A stretch of 16,739 bases of DNA from Candidatus Zixiibacteriota bacterium (GCA_014729565.1 WJJR01000493.1:1-16739); one strand, 5' to 3'. Positions 1 through 6,590 are shown, numbered from the stretch's first letter. The notes: generated from the sequence alone by a model not told the origin. Translations and numbers: made by a program.

Positions 1-497
1 ATCCCCTTGTGCTGCGAGGCCACGACCTCGACGACTTTGACACCGAGGCGTTGCGCCAGCTTCTCGGCATCGACAGACAAGCCCAAACGGCGCGCCTCGT
101 CGCCCATGGTCAACGCGACCGCCACCGGATGTCCCAAATCGATAATCTGACTGACGAGATACAGGTGACGTGAGAGATTGGTCACGTCAACGACACAGAC
201 AATGGCCTGCGGCGGACCGTCGGCACCCGTGCCGGCAAGCCATTCCGACGCGACCGCCTCGTCTGGCGAGCGCGGAATGAGCGAATAGGTTCCGGGAAGA
301 TCGCTGATTTCGAATGCGACGTCACCGGTGGGGCAGATGCCGGTGCGCTTTTCGACCGTGACGCCGGGGTAATTGGCAACCTTCTGCCGCAATCCGGTCA
401 ACGCATTGAACAGCGTGGTCTTACCGGAGTTGGGGTTGCCGACGAGGGCGACGTGGTAGGCTTTCTGAGAAGTGGTCGGGGCGGAGCGCACGGCCAT
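1..497 (-). CDS. feoB: Ferrous iron transporter FeoB, N-terminal GTPase part (cut by window edge)
   Basis: FeoB takes up Fe(II) across the inner membrane. It has a cytosolic G domain followed by a large membrane domain, and only about 165 residues of the G domain lie in this window. Visible motifs are G1 GNPNSGKT (residues 20-27), the NYPGVTVEK switch I region with the G2 Thr (42-50), G3 DLPGTYSL (66-73) and a plausible G5 (about 159-163). The G4 position reads TMGD (130-133), where FeoB usually has NxxD. The ATG at 497 has a strong AAGGAGG site at 508-514, about 10 nt upstream, and follows the feoA stop by 16 nt. It is the third gene of fur-feoA-feoB, so it is probably co-transcribed under iron control. 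The family call is very secure; the rest of the protein is not seen. Confidence 0.97.
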   Translation of the reverse strand, partial: MAVRSAPTTSQKAYHVALVGNPNSGKTTLFNALTGLRQKVANYPGVTVEKRTGICPTGDVAFEISDLPGTYSLIPRSPDEAVASEWLAGTGADGPPQAIVCVVDVTNLSRHLYLVSQIIDLGHPVAVALTMGDEARRLGLSVDAEKLAQRLGVKVVEVVASQHKG

Positions 498-513
498 GTC
501 TGGGACGCCTCCT

Positions 514-873
514 TCAGGTGCCCTGATGCGGCCCCGGACCGTCGGACTCGACGCTGACGATGATCGCATCAGCTTCGGACCGGCGCAACGAGAGCAGGAA
601 GCCCTCAACCTCTATCTCAATCGGATCGCCCCACGGCGCGGACCGGAGGTATCGTACCTCCGCTCCCCGCACGAGGCCGATTTCGAGCATATTCAAAGCC
701 AATGATGGTTCGGCCGTGATCTCGAGCACATGGCCCGATTGGCCCGGATAGAGCTGAGACAATGCCCGGACGGTACTGCTCATGGCATTGTATTCATCGA
801 TGTCAGCGCTGTGCAGGGTCGTTTCATGGGCGCTTATATCGATGCCTTCGACTGGTTGAGTCAACAGTGGCAT
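514..873 (-). CDS. feoA: FeoA-type SH3-like protein
   Basis: FeoA is a small cytosolic partner of FeoB needed for Fe(II) uptake. The SH3-like core is clear: LNMLEIGLVRGAEVRYLR, then GDPIEIEVEGFLLSLRRSEA, the usual FeoA/DtxR-C-terminal pattern. The start is uncertain. The ATG at 873 lies 4 nt after the fur stop (TAATGACATG), which suggests translational coupling and gives 119 residues, with about 30 residues before the conserved core. An ATG at 783 gives 89 residues, closer to the usual 75-90, but has no visible ribosome binding site either. I chose 873 because the intervening codons look coding and because of the tight spacing. The stop overlaps the feoB ribosome binding site. The family call is strong; the start is about even. 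Confidence 0.88.
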   Translation of the reverse strand: MPLLTQPVEGIDISAHETTLHSADIDEYNAMSSTVRALSQLYPGQSGHVLEITAEPSLALNMLEIGLVRGAEVRYLRSAPWGDPIEIEVEGFLLSLRRSEADAIIVSVESDGPGPHQGT

Positions 874-877
874 GTCA

Positions 878-1339
878 TTAAGCGGCTTGGCACTCGCGGC
901 ACAGCCCGTAGATTTCCAGCTTATGATGCTGCGGCGTGAAGCCGTACTTGCGCGCGATCGATTTCTGGCTCTTGTCCACCGCACGGCTGGTGAATTCGAT
1001 CGTCTCCCCACACAACGTACAAATCAGGTGGTAATGGTTCTGGAAATTGAAATTGTAGTTGTGATCATAGCGTGTGACACCGTCGCCAAAGTTCACTTCC
1101 TGTGCTAAGTTGGCTGCTGTCAACAGCTTGAGGGTCCGGTAGACGGTTGAGTAGCCGATCTTCAAGCCACGCCGCCGCACGATCGCATACACGTCGTCGC
1201 AGGATACGTGCTGCGTGTTATTGAGGAAAATGTCGACGACCGTGTTGCGTTGAGCCGATCGCTTCAAACCCCGCCGGCGAATAAACTCATCGAACAGCTT
1301 GCGCTGTTTGGCGATGGAGTCCTCGGAGACTTCCTTCAT
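878..1339 (-). CDS. fur: Fur-family metal-responsive transcriptional regulator
   Basis: This 153-residue protein has the Fur layout. A winged-helix DNA-binding domain contains the recognition helix GYSTVYRTL (62-70), and a dimerisation domain follows. Two CxxC pairs (C107/C110 and C147/C150) fit the structural zinc site. HYH (102-104), H44 and H139 fit regulatory metal ligands. The ATG at 1339 has GGAGGTGA at 1344-1351 at good spacing. It is the first gene of the operon with feoA and feoB, which makes an iron-sensing role more likely than zinc (Zur) or peroxide (PerR), though sequence alone cannot settle the metal. The window shows no obvious classical Fur box; a DtxR-type palindrome lies upstream instead. 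The family is secure; the exact metal is inferred. Confidence 0.93.
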   Translation of the reverse strand: MKEVSEDSIAKQRKLFDEFIRRRGLKRSAQRNTVVDIFLNNTQHVSCDDVYAIVRRRGLKIGYSTVYRTLKLLTAANLAQEVNFGDGVTRYDHNYNFNFQNHYHLICTLCGETIEFTSRAVDKSQKSIARKYGFTPQHHKLEIYGLCRECQAA

Positions 1340-1410
1340 CGGCTCACCTCCATGTTCGAGAGTGTACTGCGTAATGAGTCCAACCTGACATCCATATTCA
1401 CCTTCCTTGT

Positions 1411-1440
1411 CATCTACGCAAACAGACCCCTTCCAGTCAA
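1411..1440 (-). promoter_or_regulatory. Candidate sigma-70 promoter for fur-feoA-feoB
   Basis: Read on the - strand there is a -35 TTGACT (1435-1440), an 18-nt spacer and a weak -10 TAGATG (1411-1416), ending about 70 nt before the fur start. The -35 is good and the -10 is poor, so this is only a candidate. Confidence 0.35.
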
Positions 1441-1501
1441 CTTTTTTCGGGACCTCCCTGTGAGGGTATCAACTGGTTTTGACATTTGGAGTTAGGAATC
1501 A

Positions 1502-1515
1502 TTAGGTTTGCCTAA
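1502..1515. promoter_or_regulatory. DtxR/IdeR-type operator-like palindrome
   Basis: The perfect palindrome TTAGG-TTTG-CCTAA lies between the divergent fur and Asp-box protein genes. An extra half-site GTTAGG at 1491-1496 pairs with CCTAAC at 1511-1516. The first 15 bases from 1502 match 14 of 15 in the DtxR/IdeR consensus as I recall it (TTAGGTTAGCCTAAC...), while the last four consensus positions do not match. On the + strand it lies where a -10 would fall for a perfect TTGACA at 1479-1484. On the - strand it is about 60 bp upstream of the candidate fur -35. Which gene it controls is open. Confidence 0.55.
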
Positions 1516-1570
1516 CTGTGGGTCGTCTTTGGGCCTCTGCTTGGCTGATACCATCGAACGCCAGCCGGGA

Positions 1571-1598
1571 TTGACAAGACGACGAGGTCGGGTATCTT
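1571..1598 (+). promoter_or_regulatory. Candidate sigma-70 promoter for the Asp-box/dockerin gene
   Basis: A perfect -35 TTGACA (1571-1576), a 16-nt spacer and -10 TATCTT (1593-1598, four of six matches) would start transcription near 1605, leaving a leader of about 70 nt. A second TTGACA at 1479-1484 has only weak -10 partners. Confidence 0.45.
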
Positions 1599-1612
1599 TC
1601 AATGACGGCGCT

Positions 1613-1670
1613 GGTTGGTCTCCACCAACCCGAAAGGCCATTTCGTCCGGAGATAATCCTCAACGGGGAG
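1613..1670 (+). other. Structured leader before the Asp-box/dockerin gene
   Basis: A perfect 7-bp hairpin GGTTGGT-CTCC-ACCAACC (1613-1630) is followed by a short stem CCTC-AAC-GGGG (1658-1668, one G-U pair) that would cover the GGGGAG ribosome binding site (1665-1670). No known riboswitch class is recognised. Together with 1340-1612, which holds the promoter candidates and the operator-like palindrome, this accounts for the roughly 335-nt gene-free stretch. Confidence 0.35.
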
Positions 1671-1675
1671 CACAC

Positions 1676-3667
1676 ATGTCGCGCATCCTGCTTGCCACCC
1701 TCATGTTGGGTTGCCTGTTGGCGCCAACAACGAGCCTCCTGGCTCAGTTTCCACCCAGCAACTACATCGTCACCCCCTCGTTCCCCGGTCTGCAAAATGA
1801 AGAGCAGATCTTCCTCTGCCCCGATGACACCAATCGAGTCTTGATCAATCACCGCGACTTTCGATTGGGCTACCGTCAGATCGGGCTGGGACACGGAGTC
1901 GATGCTGTGGGCGGTTCGGTCGTCTGGACCTGGGAGGATACGCTCATTCACACCGACTATCAGGTCTACAACCGTCAGTCTGATCCCGTCATGACCGTCA
2001 ACTCGAGTGGTGATTTGATCATCTGCCATCTCGACTACCAGACCAGCAGCGACTCCGACACCAGCCACATCGCCTTTATGGTCTCAAGCGATTGCGGCGA
2101 CACGTGGAACGGACCATACACAGTGAGCGACACGATCGGTCCCTACTTCGAAGACAAGCAGTTCATTGCCTGCGACCGCACCGGCGGGCCCTATGATGGG
2201 AACATCTACGTGGGTTGGGCGCGGTTTACCAATACGATCAACATCAAATTTGCGCGGTCGACAACAAATGCCACCACGTGGGATGACATTGTCACGGTGG
2301 GACCGGCGACGTATGTCTCCTGTCTTGGTGGCACCCTCTATGCCGGGCAATTCACGCAGCCACTGGTTGGGAAGGACGGCGCAGTGTATGTGTTTTGGCA
2401 GGGCTGGGACGTCGACTCGCTGGGCGGAGACTGCGATCTCTATACGGCAATTCAGTATAACAAGTCGACTGATGGCGGTGTGACCTGGGAGGGAGCGCGC
2501 ACGCTGAATCACGTTGACGGTTGGAGCAGTGTCGATGGCGGTGTCGATGTGTACAGTCAGCCGACCACGGCGGCCGACATTACGAATGGACCACACGCGG
2601 GGAATCTGTACTTGCAGTATCGCGATACCTCGGGACGCGCATTCAACGACAGCGATATCATGTTCCGACGGTCACTGGACACCGGGCAGACTTGGTCGGA
2701 GCCGGTGCGCGTAAACGATGACCCGGTCGGTCCGGACATCGATCAGTTTCACAACTGGCTGATGTGCAACGATGACGGCATTCTGGTTTCGATCTGGTAC
2801 GATCAGCGCGACGATGCCACTGGTCAATCGTTCCATGTGTATGCGGGCTACTCCTTCGACGGCGGCTCGTCGTGGACATCGAACCATCGCATCTCGCAGG
2901 ATCCGATTGTTGCCGGTGCACTGTTGTCTCAACTGGCTGCCGGTGAAACGCGGCCAGCGCATGGTCCCCTCGATGAGCAGACACCGCAAGCCTCGCGCGC
3001 GGGATTGATCGCCGAGTACATAGGTGTCGATTGCGTCTCCGACAAAGTGGTTGCGACCTGGACCGGGACACCGTTGGGTCCGGTCGGTGGAACGGCGCAG
3101 GACGTTGTCTTTGCCGGGTGGCATTTGACGCCGATGCCGCCACGATTGATCGCTCCCATCGACGGCGATACGGCCTGGGCCGATGATGATGTGGATTTTT
3201 CCTGGGCGACGTCCTGGAAAGAGGATCGTGATTCGTACAATTTGGAAATTGCTTCCGACCCATCCTTTTCCGACATCGTTCGCGACGTGAATGTGAGCGA
3301 ACCATCGCACGCGGGTGCGCTCGCCGATCTTTACGAGGGCATGTTCTACTGGCGTGTTACGGTGACCGACCAACTGGGCCCGGGTGCTGCCGTGAGCCCG
3401 GTGGATTCGTTCTTTTTGACACTCCCAAGTGAGTGTTTCTGTTTCAACCAGGCAGATCTGAACGATGACAGCTTTTTCGATGCGGTCGATTTGAGCCTGC
3501 TCATTGAAATCCTCTTCTTTAATGGAACCGACATTCAGGATATGGCTTGTCCCATTACTCGTTCTGATTTGAACTGTGACGGCGTCGCGGATGCAGTTGA
3601 TCTTAATTTATTAATAGAACTGCTCTTCTTTAACGGACCGTCCCCGTGCAATCCCTGCTTTACCTGA
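1676..3667 (+). CDS. Exported Asp-box (BNR/sialidase-like) repeat protein with C-terminal dockerin-type repeats
   Basis: The chosen ATG gives 663 residues, has GGGGAG 5 nt upstream and begins a clear signal peptide (residues 1-24, ...TTSLLAQ). An in-frame start at 1508 would put 56 unrelated residues before it. Four good Asp-box motifs, SxDxGxTW-like, occur at 137-144, 264-271, 333-340 and 393-400, with a degenerate one at 195-202. This indicates a beta-propeller like those of sialidases and related sugar-binding proteins, but no catalytic set of sialidase residues could be confirmed. Residues about 489-585 look like a fibronectin type III-like domain. The tail holds two dockerin-type calcium loops, D594-x-N-x-D-x-F-x-D-x-x-D605 and D631-x-N-x-D-x-V-x-D-x-x-D642, each followed by a similar hydrophobic helix, plus several cysteines. 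The substrate is unknown. It is probably extracellular or surface-bound. Confidence 0.85.
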   Translation: MSRILLATLMLGCLLAPTTSLLAQFPPSNYIVTPSFPGLQNEEQIFLCPDDTNRVLINHRDFRLGYRQIGLGHGVDAVGGSVVWTWEDTLIHTDYQVYNRQSDPVMTVNSSGDLIICHLDYQTSSDSDTSHIAFMVSSDCGDTWNGPYTVSDTIGPYFEDKQFIACDRTGGPYDGNIYVGWARFTNTINIKFARSTTNATTWDDIVTVGPATYVSCLGGTLYAGQFTQPLVGKDGAVYVFWQGWDVDSLGGDCDLYTAIQYNKSTDGGVTWEGARTLNHVDGWSSVDGGVDVYSQPTTAADITNGPHAGNLYLQYRDTSGRAFNDSDIMFRRSLDTGQTWSEPVRVNDDPVGPDIDQFHNWLMCNDDGILVSIWYDQRDDATGQSFHVYAGYSFDGGSSWTSNHRISQDPIVAGALLSQLAAGETRPAHGPLDEQTPQASRAGLIAEYIGVDCVSDKVVATWTGTPLGPVGGTAQDVVFAGWHLTPMPPRLIAPIDGDTAWADDDVDFSWATSWKEDRDSYNLEIASDPSFSDIVRDVNVSEPSHAGALADLYEGMFYWRVTVTDQLGPGAAVSPVDSFFLTLPSECFCFNQADLNDDSFFDAVDLSLLIEILFFNGTDIQDMACPITRSDLNCDGVADAVDLNLLIELLFFNGPSPCNPCFT

Positions 3668-3713
3668 CATCAACGATTTCAGACTTGACGTTTGGCCTCG
3701 AATAGGCCGTTGC

Positions 3714-3754
3714 TACGGGCCTGATGGGCGAAACAAACCCATCGGGTTGCCGTA
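3714..3754 (+). other. Long stable hairpin between two genes
   Basis: TACGG (3714-3718) pairs with CCGTA (3750-3754). Inside it CCTGATGGG (3720-3728) pairs with CCCATCGGG (3738-3746), one pair being T-G, around the 9-nt loop CGAAACAAA. A smaller hairpin, GGCCT-CGAAT-AGGCC, precedes it (3694-3708). Neither has a T tract, so it may be a factor-dependent or read-through terminator of the upstream gene, or a structured leader of the LiaF-like gene. An alternative AACCC-ATC-GGGTT stem (3736-3748) would compete. Confidence 0.5.
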
Positions 3755-3818
3755 CTATGCGTGGTATGGCCAGGCGATTTGCACGACTCAGCGCTATCCA
3801 TCAAGGAGGTGGAGGCAG

Positions 3819-4529
3819 ATGACCAAGGTCAGTGGCGGTGGCAGTCGCATGACGTTTGGCGTGATTCTGGTCATTATCGGAATCATGCTCCTGCTGTCAC
3901 AACTGGGCATTTATGATTTCGGCGACATGATCTCGGTCTTCTGGCCGGTTATCCTGATCATTGTCGGTCTTTGGCAGTGGAGTAAACGGAAGTTTCAATT
4001 CGCTCTGTGGCCAATCCTCCTCTTCATCTTTGGAGTCTTTTTTCTGCTCCTCAATTTGGATCTGCTTGATGGCCGGATGTTTGGTGTTGTGCTGGGTGCA
4101 GCACTGGTCCTGCTGGGGCTCTGGCTGGTTGTGCGCAAGGCGCGTCCGCAAGTGCAGCAGGCCGTGTCGTCATCCGATGTGGTCGATCATTGGATCATTT
4201 TCGGCGGTGTCGAAGAGGAGTTGACCACGCAGCAATTCAGTGGTGGAAACGTGACGGCTGTCTTTGGTGGAGCCGATCTTGATTTGCGCAAAGCGTCGCT
4301 GGCGCCGGGTTCAGTGAAACTGAGTCTGACGGCGATCTTCGGTGGTATCGATGTACGCGTGCCGCCGCAGTGGGATGTGTTTGTCGATGGCACCGCGATT
4401 CTGGGTGGTGTCGAAGACAAAACGGCCACCGAAGCACAAGTGGAAGGTGCCGACGCTCCTCCGCCACCGACCAGCCGGTTGCATATTGATGCGACCGCGG
4501 TGTTTGGTGGCGTGGAGGTGAAGCACTAA
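3819..4529 (+). CDS. LiaF-like membrane protein (LiaI-LiaF-type transmembrane region plus FGG beta domain)
   Basis: This 236-residue protein starts at an ATG preceded by AAGGAGGT (3803-3810), an excellent ribosome binding site. A longer reading from a TTG at 3747 would begin inside the hairpin and is unlikely. Four membrane segments lie near residues 12-28, 37-51, 61-80 and 86-105. The soluble C-terminal half carries repeated FGG turns (128-130, 149-151, 174-176, 229-231, plus a variant LGG at 196-197), typical of the beta-structured LiaF-like C-terminal domain. In Firmicutes LiaF restrains the LiaRS cell-envelope stress system. Homologues elsewhere are mostly uncharacterised, and no histidine kinase or response regulator is next door, so a stress-sensing role is only a suggestion. 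Fold call good, function uncertain. Confidence 0.82.
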   Translation: MTKVSGGGSRMTFGVILVIIGIMLLLSQLGIYDFGDMISVFWPVILIIVGLWQWSKRKFQFALWPILLFIFGVFFLLLNLDLLDGRMFGVVLGAALVLLGLWLVVRKARPQVQQAVSSSDVVDHWIIFGGVEEELTTQQFSGGNVTAVFGGADLDLRKASLAPGSVKLSLTAIFGGIDVRVPPQWDVFVDGTAILGGVEDKTATEAQVEGADAPPPPTSRLHIDATAVFGGVEVKH

Positions 4530-4533
4530 AGCG

Positions 4534-4566
4534 ACGCGTGGGAAACCGTTGAATCGGTTCTTGCGT
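4534..4566 (+). terminator. Weak terminator-like hairpin after the LiaF-like gene
   Basis: Outer ACGC (4534-4537) pairs with GCGT (4563-4566) and inner AACCG (4544-4548) with CGGTT (4555-4559). There is no T tract. It begins 4 nt after the stop codon. Another small stem, AGCTC/GAGCT at 4627-4643 followed by TTTCTT, lies further on. Confidence 0.3.
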
Positions 4567-4595
4567 GAAGTAGTACGACACCGACCGCCCGCGAA

Positions 4596-4614
4596 GGGCG
4601 CATGCAATACGCCC
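4596..4614. repeat. Palindromic repeat-like element
   Basis: GGGCG-C-AT-GCA-AT-A-CGCCC forms an 8-bp stem with one mismatch and a 3-nt loop, followed by CCTATTAATGGGG. It resembles dispersed palindromes of the type GGGCG-TAT-GCA-ATA-CGCCC that I recall from many environmental genomes. Only one copy is visible here, so repeat status is inferred. Confidence 0.4.
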
Positions 4615-4683
4615 CTATTAATGGGGAGCTCACGTCGAGAGCTTTCTTAGCACGTCCTTAAGCCGAGTGTCCGAATGCTTCGA

Positions 4684-4705
4684 GCCCGCTGATGCGGGCC
4701 TTTCT
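4684..4705 (+). terminator. Probable intrinsic terminator
   Basis: GCCCGC (4684-4689), the loop TGAT and GCGGGC (4694-4699) are followed by CTTTCT. This is a compact GC-rich hairpin with a short, imperfect T-rich tail. It would separate the LiaF-like gene from the ATP synthase promoter. Confidence 0.6.
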
Positions 4706-4835
4706 GTTGCAGCCACTTTCGTTCATAGCGGTAATCGATATAATCGAGTTCTTTGCACTTCTTTCTGAACCGTCTGTTCATGGCTTTTCCACATCCTTAT
4801 TGTCACATTCTCATCATTAACGCGCAGGCGTGACG

Positions 4836-4856
4836 TTGGCGTAAACTCTTTGCCAA
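4836..4856. promoter_or_regulatory. Inverted repeat just upstream of the atp promoter
   Basis: TTGGC (4836-4840), an 11-nt spacer and GCCAA (4852-4856) end 7 bp before the candidate -35 of the atp operon. The spacing of one to two helical turns suits a dimeric regulator, but half-sites of five bases can occur by chance. Confidence 0.25.
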
Positions 4857-4863
4857 AATCGGC

Positions 4864-4893
4864 TTGACATCCATTTACCAATCGACTCATATA
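4864..4893 (+). promoter_or_regulatory. Candidate promoter of the ATP synthase operon
   Basis: A perfect TTGACA (4864-4869) is followed after 17 or 18 nt by TCATAT (4887-4892) or CATATA (4888-4893). It is placed after the terminator and about 70 nt before the first atp gene. The rest of 4530-4962 holds only the hairpins and the palindrome described separately, plus an isolated TATAAT at 4739 without a good -35. Confidence 0.5.
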
Positions 4894-4912
4894 CGGGGTC
4901 CGTTTCGGGGAC

Positions 4913-4936
4913 ACCTTGGGAATTCTGTCACAAGGT
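4913..4936 (+). other. Leader hairpin of the atp operon
   Basis: ACCTTG (4913-4918) pairs with CAAGGT (4931-4936) around a 12-nt loop, in the expected 5' leader and ending 16 nt before the GAGGAG ribosome binding site of atpZ. Its role is unknown. Confidence 0.35.
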
Positions 4937-4962
4937 AGACCCGGGGACCCACGAGGAGTAAG

Positions 4963-5241
4963 TTGCCGGTCACGGTAGAGCGCATGAACAGGCCGGACAA
5001 CAACAAGACTCCGAAGCGGGATGACGAATCGGGCAGGTGGTTGCGCCAGATCGGTATATTGACCGCCGTCCCGTTTGTGTTAATGTTCGGCCCGCTGATT
5101 GGCTATTTCGCGGGATCGTATCTGGATGAGAAACTCGGCACCGATCCATATTTGATGATCCTCTTGATCGTGCTCGGGTTCATCGCATCCGGTAAGGAAA
5201 CTTGGAACTTGATTCAACGGGCTGGCGGCACGGACGACTGA
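4963..5241 (+). CDS. atpZ: AtpZ/AtpI-family ATP synthase accessory membrane protein
   Basis: This is a short protein with a charged N-terminus and two membrane hairpin segments (about residues 33-52 and 62-78 of 92). The pattern GPLIGYFAGSYLDEKLGT-DPYLMILLIVLGF-ASG is typical of the AtpZ/AtpI family, small proteins at the head of many atp operons that were proposed to help c-ring assembly or Mg2+/Ca2+ supply. The TTG at 4963 has GAGGAG 4 nt upstream. An ATG at 4984 gives 85 residues with a poorer site, and either is possible. It is the first gene of the ATP synthase operon and ends 8 nt before the next start. The family is secure; the function is known only in outline. Confidence 0.85.
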   Translation: MPVTVERMNRPDNNKTPKRDDESGRWLRQIGILTAVPFVLMFGPLIGYFAGSYLDEKLGTDPYLMILLIVLGFIASGKETWNLIQRAGGTDD

Positions 5242-5249
5242 GACACGAC

Positions 5250-5651
5250 ATGGGACTGGAATTCATTAAGCGCGTGCAACGGGCCACACTGGTGGTGGGT
5301 GTGCTCGCGTTTGCGTTTGTGGCGCTCTACTATTCGCCGAATTTCGGCCTCGGAATGTTGGTCGGATGCCTTTGGGGTGTGGCGAACTTCTGGGCGTTGG
5401 AGCATGTTCTGACCGCGGTGCTGCGACCCGATGCGGTCGACCGACGCCGGGCGTTCATCTTCGCCGGGATCAAGTTTCCGGTTCTGTATGCCGCCGGCAT
5501 TATCGTTTTGTGGAAGGGTTGGTTTGAACCGGTCTCATTGGTGGCCGGTTTTTCGTTGCTGTTTTTGGTTGTGTTGCTAAAGGCGCTGGGCCGAACCGTC
5601 TTGAAGATGGACCAGCCGGCGCCATCGAAGGAAGCGCATCATCGTCTGTAG
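5250..5651 (+). CDS. atpI: ATP synthase subunit I-like membrane protein
   Basis: This 133-residue hydrophobic protein has four likely membrane segments (near 12-29, 32-52, 70-88 and 92-111), the usual size and topology of the AtpI/UncI group found just upstream of atpB. In other bacteria this protein helps assemble or stabilise the c ring and is not part of the finished enzyme. The ATG at 5250 lies 8 nt after the atpZ stop with no strong ribosome binding site, which suggests coupling. Sequence conservation in this group is low, so the call rests on position, length and hydrophobic profile as much as on motifs. Confidence 0.75.
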   Translation: MGLEFIKRVQRATLVVGVLAFAFVALYYSPNFGLGMLVGCLWGVANFWALEHVLTAVLRPDAVDRRRAFIFAGIKFPVLYAAGIIVLWKGWFEPVSLVAGFSLLFLVVLLKALGRTVLKMDQPAPSKEAHHRL

Positions 5652-5670
5652 ATAGAACTTAGCACCTGTT

Positions 5671-6519
5671 ATGCAACACATCATCCCCGCGCTCTTGTAT
5701 CCTCTGCTGGCCGTCGCCGAGCATGGCGCTGAACATGGTGGCGGTGAGGGTAGCGGTGCTCCGGCGATCCCCAATCTGATCACACTGCTCAGTCAATGGG
5801 TGCACGGCCCATTCATTGAATTCCTGCATCATTGGGAAAACGTCGTCTACGCCTTCTTCGTGGCGATCATCATCTGCATTCTGGCGCGTATGGCGACACG
5901 CAACGCGACGTTGATGCCCGGCAAACTGCAAAACTTCTTCGAAATGGTTGTCGAAGGCCTGGACAACTTTGTGCAGGGCATTCTCGGTCCGGAGGGGCGT
6001 AAGTTCACGCCGTTTTTGGGGACGTTGTTCATCTACATCTGGTGTATGAACATGGCCGGGTTGATTCCCGGTCTGATGTCGCCGACCGGCCACGCCAACG
6101 GCATCAACACAACGGCCGGCCTGGCGATTACGGTATTCTTCTACGTCCAGTTTACCGGCGTTAAGAAGCAGGGAATATTGGGTTATCTCGATCACATGGC
6201 GGGCAATCCGCGCAGTCCGGTGCAATGGGTGCTGGTGCCGTTGAACTTGCCTATTCATATCATCGGTGAACTGGCGAAACCGTTGTCGTTGTCGCTTCGT
6301 CTGTTCGGAAATATCACTGGTGAGGACGTGCTGCTGGCCGCGTTCGTTGGGCTGGGCATTGCCGCGACGGCGTTTTTGCATTCGCCGGTGGGATTGCCGC
6401 TGCACGTGCCGTTCATCTTCCTGGCGTTGCTGACCGGTACGATTCAGGCATTGGTCTTCACGTTGCTGTCGACCGTGTATTTCTCAATGATGCTAATGGA
6501 GCACCACGACGAGCACTAG
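5671..6519 (+). CDS. atpB: ATP synthase F0 subunit a
   Basis: Subunit a forms the two half-channels that carry protons to and from the c ring. The 282-residue protein has the expected membrane helices and the signature PLSLSLRLFGNITGED, with the essential arginine at R210, plus the late helix GTIQALVFTLLSTVY with Q259. A short His/Gly-rich stretch (18-28) near the N-terminus is lineage-specific. It starts 19 nt after atpI with no clear ribosome binding site. Its stop codon lies in the loop of a perfect 7-bp stem (see separate entry). Confidence 0.97.
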   Translation: MQHIIPALLYPLLAVAEHGAEHGGGEGSGAPAIPNLITLLSQWVHGPFIEFLHHWENVVYAFFVAIIICILARMATRNATLMPGKLQNFFEMVVEGLDNFVQGILGPEGRKFTPFLGTLFIYIWCMNMAGLIPGLMSPTGHANGINTTAGLAITVFFYVQFTGVKKQGILGYLDHMAGNPRSPVQWVLVPLNLPIHIIGELAKPLSLSLRLFGNITGEDVLLAAFVGLGIAATAFLHSPVGLPLHVPFIFLALLTGTIQALVFTLLSTVYFSMMLMEHHDEH

Positions 6520-6526
6520 GTCGTGG
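6504..6526 (+). other. Perfect stem-loop spanning the atpB stop codon
   Basis: CCACGAC (6504-6510) pairs with GTCGTGG (6520-6526). The 9-nt loop contains the TAG stop (6517-6519). It lies between atpB and the highly expressed atpE, where mRNA processing or stability elements are plausible. Confidence 0.45.
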
Positions 6527-6590
6527 CGCCTGAGTAATTGGAATTGAGTGCAGGAATCATCTTGAACGAAGTTGAGGGAGGACAATCGTA

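Noticed and set aside
1508..1675. Upstream extension of the Asp-box protein
   Set aside because: The signal peptide and GGGGAG site mark the ATG at 1676; the extension covers a good promoter candidate.
4723..4914. 63-codon open frame on the - strand in the atp promoter region
   Set aside because: It overlaps the likely promoter, has no recognisable family and no good ribosome binding site.
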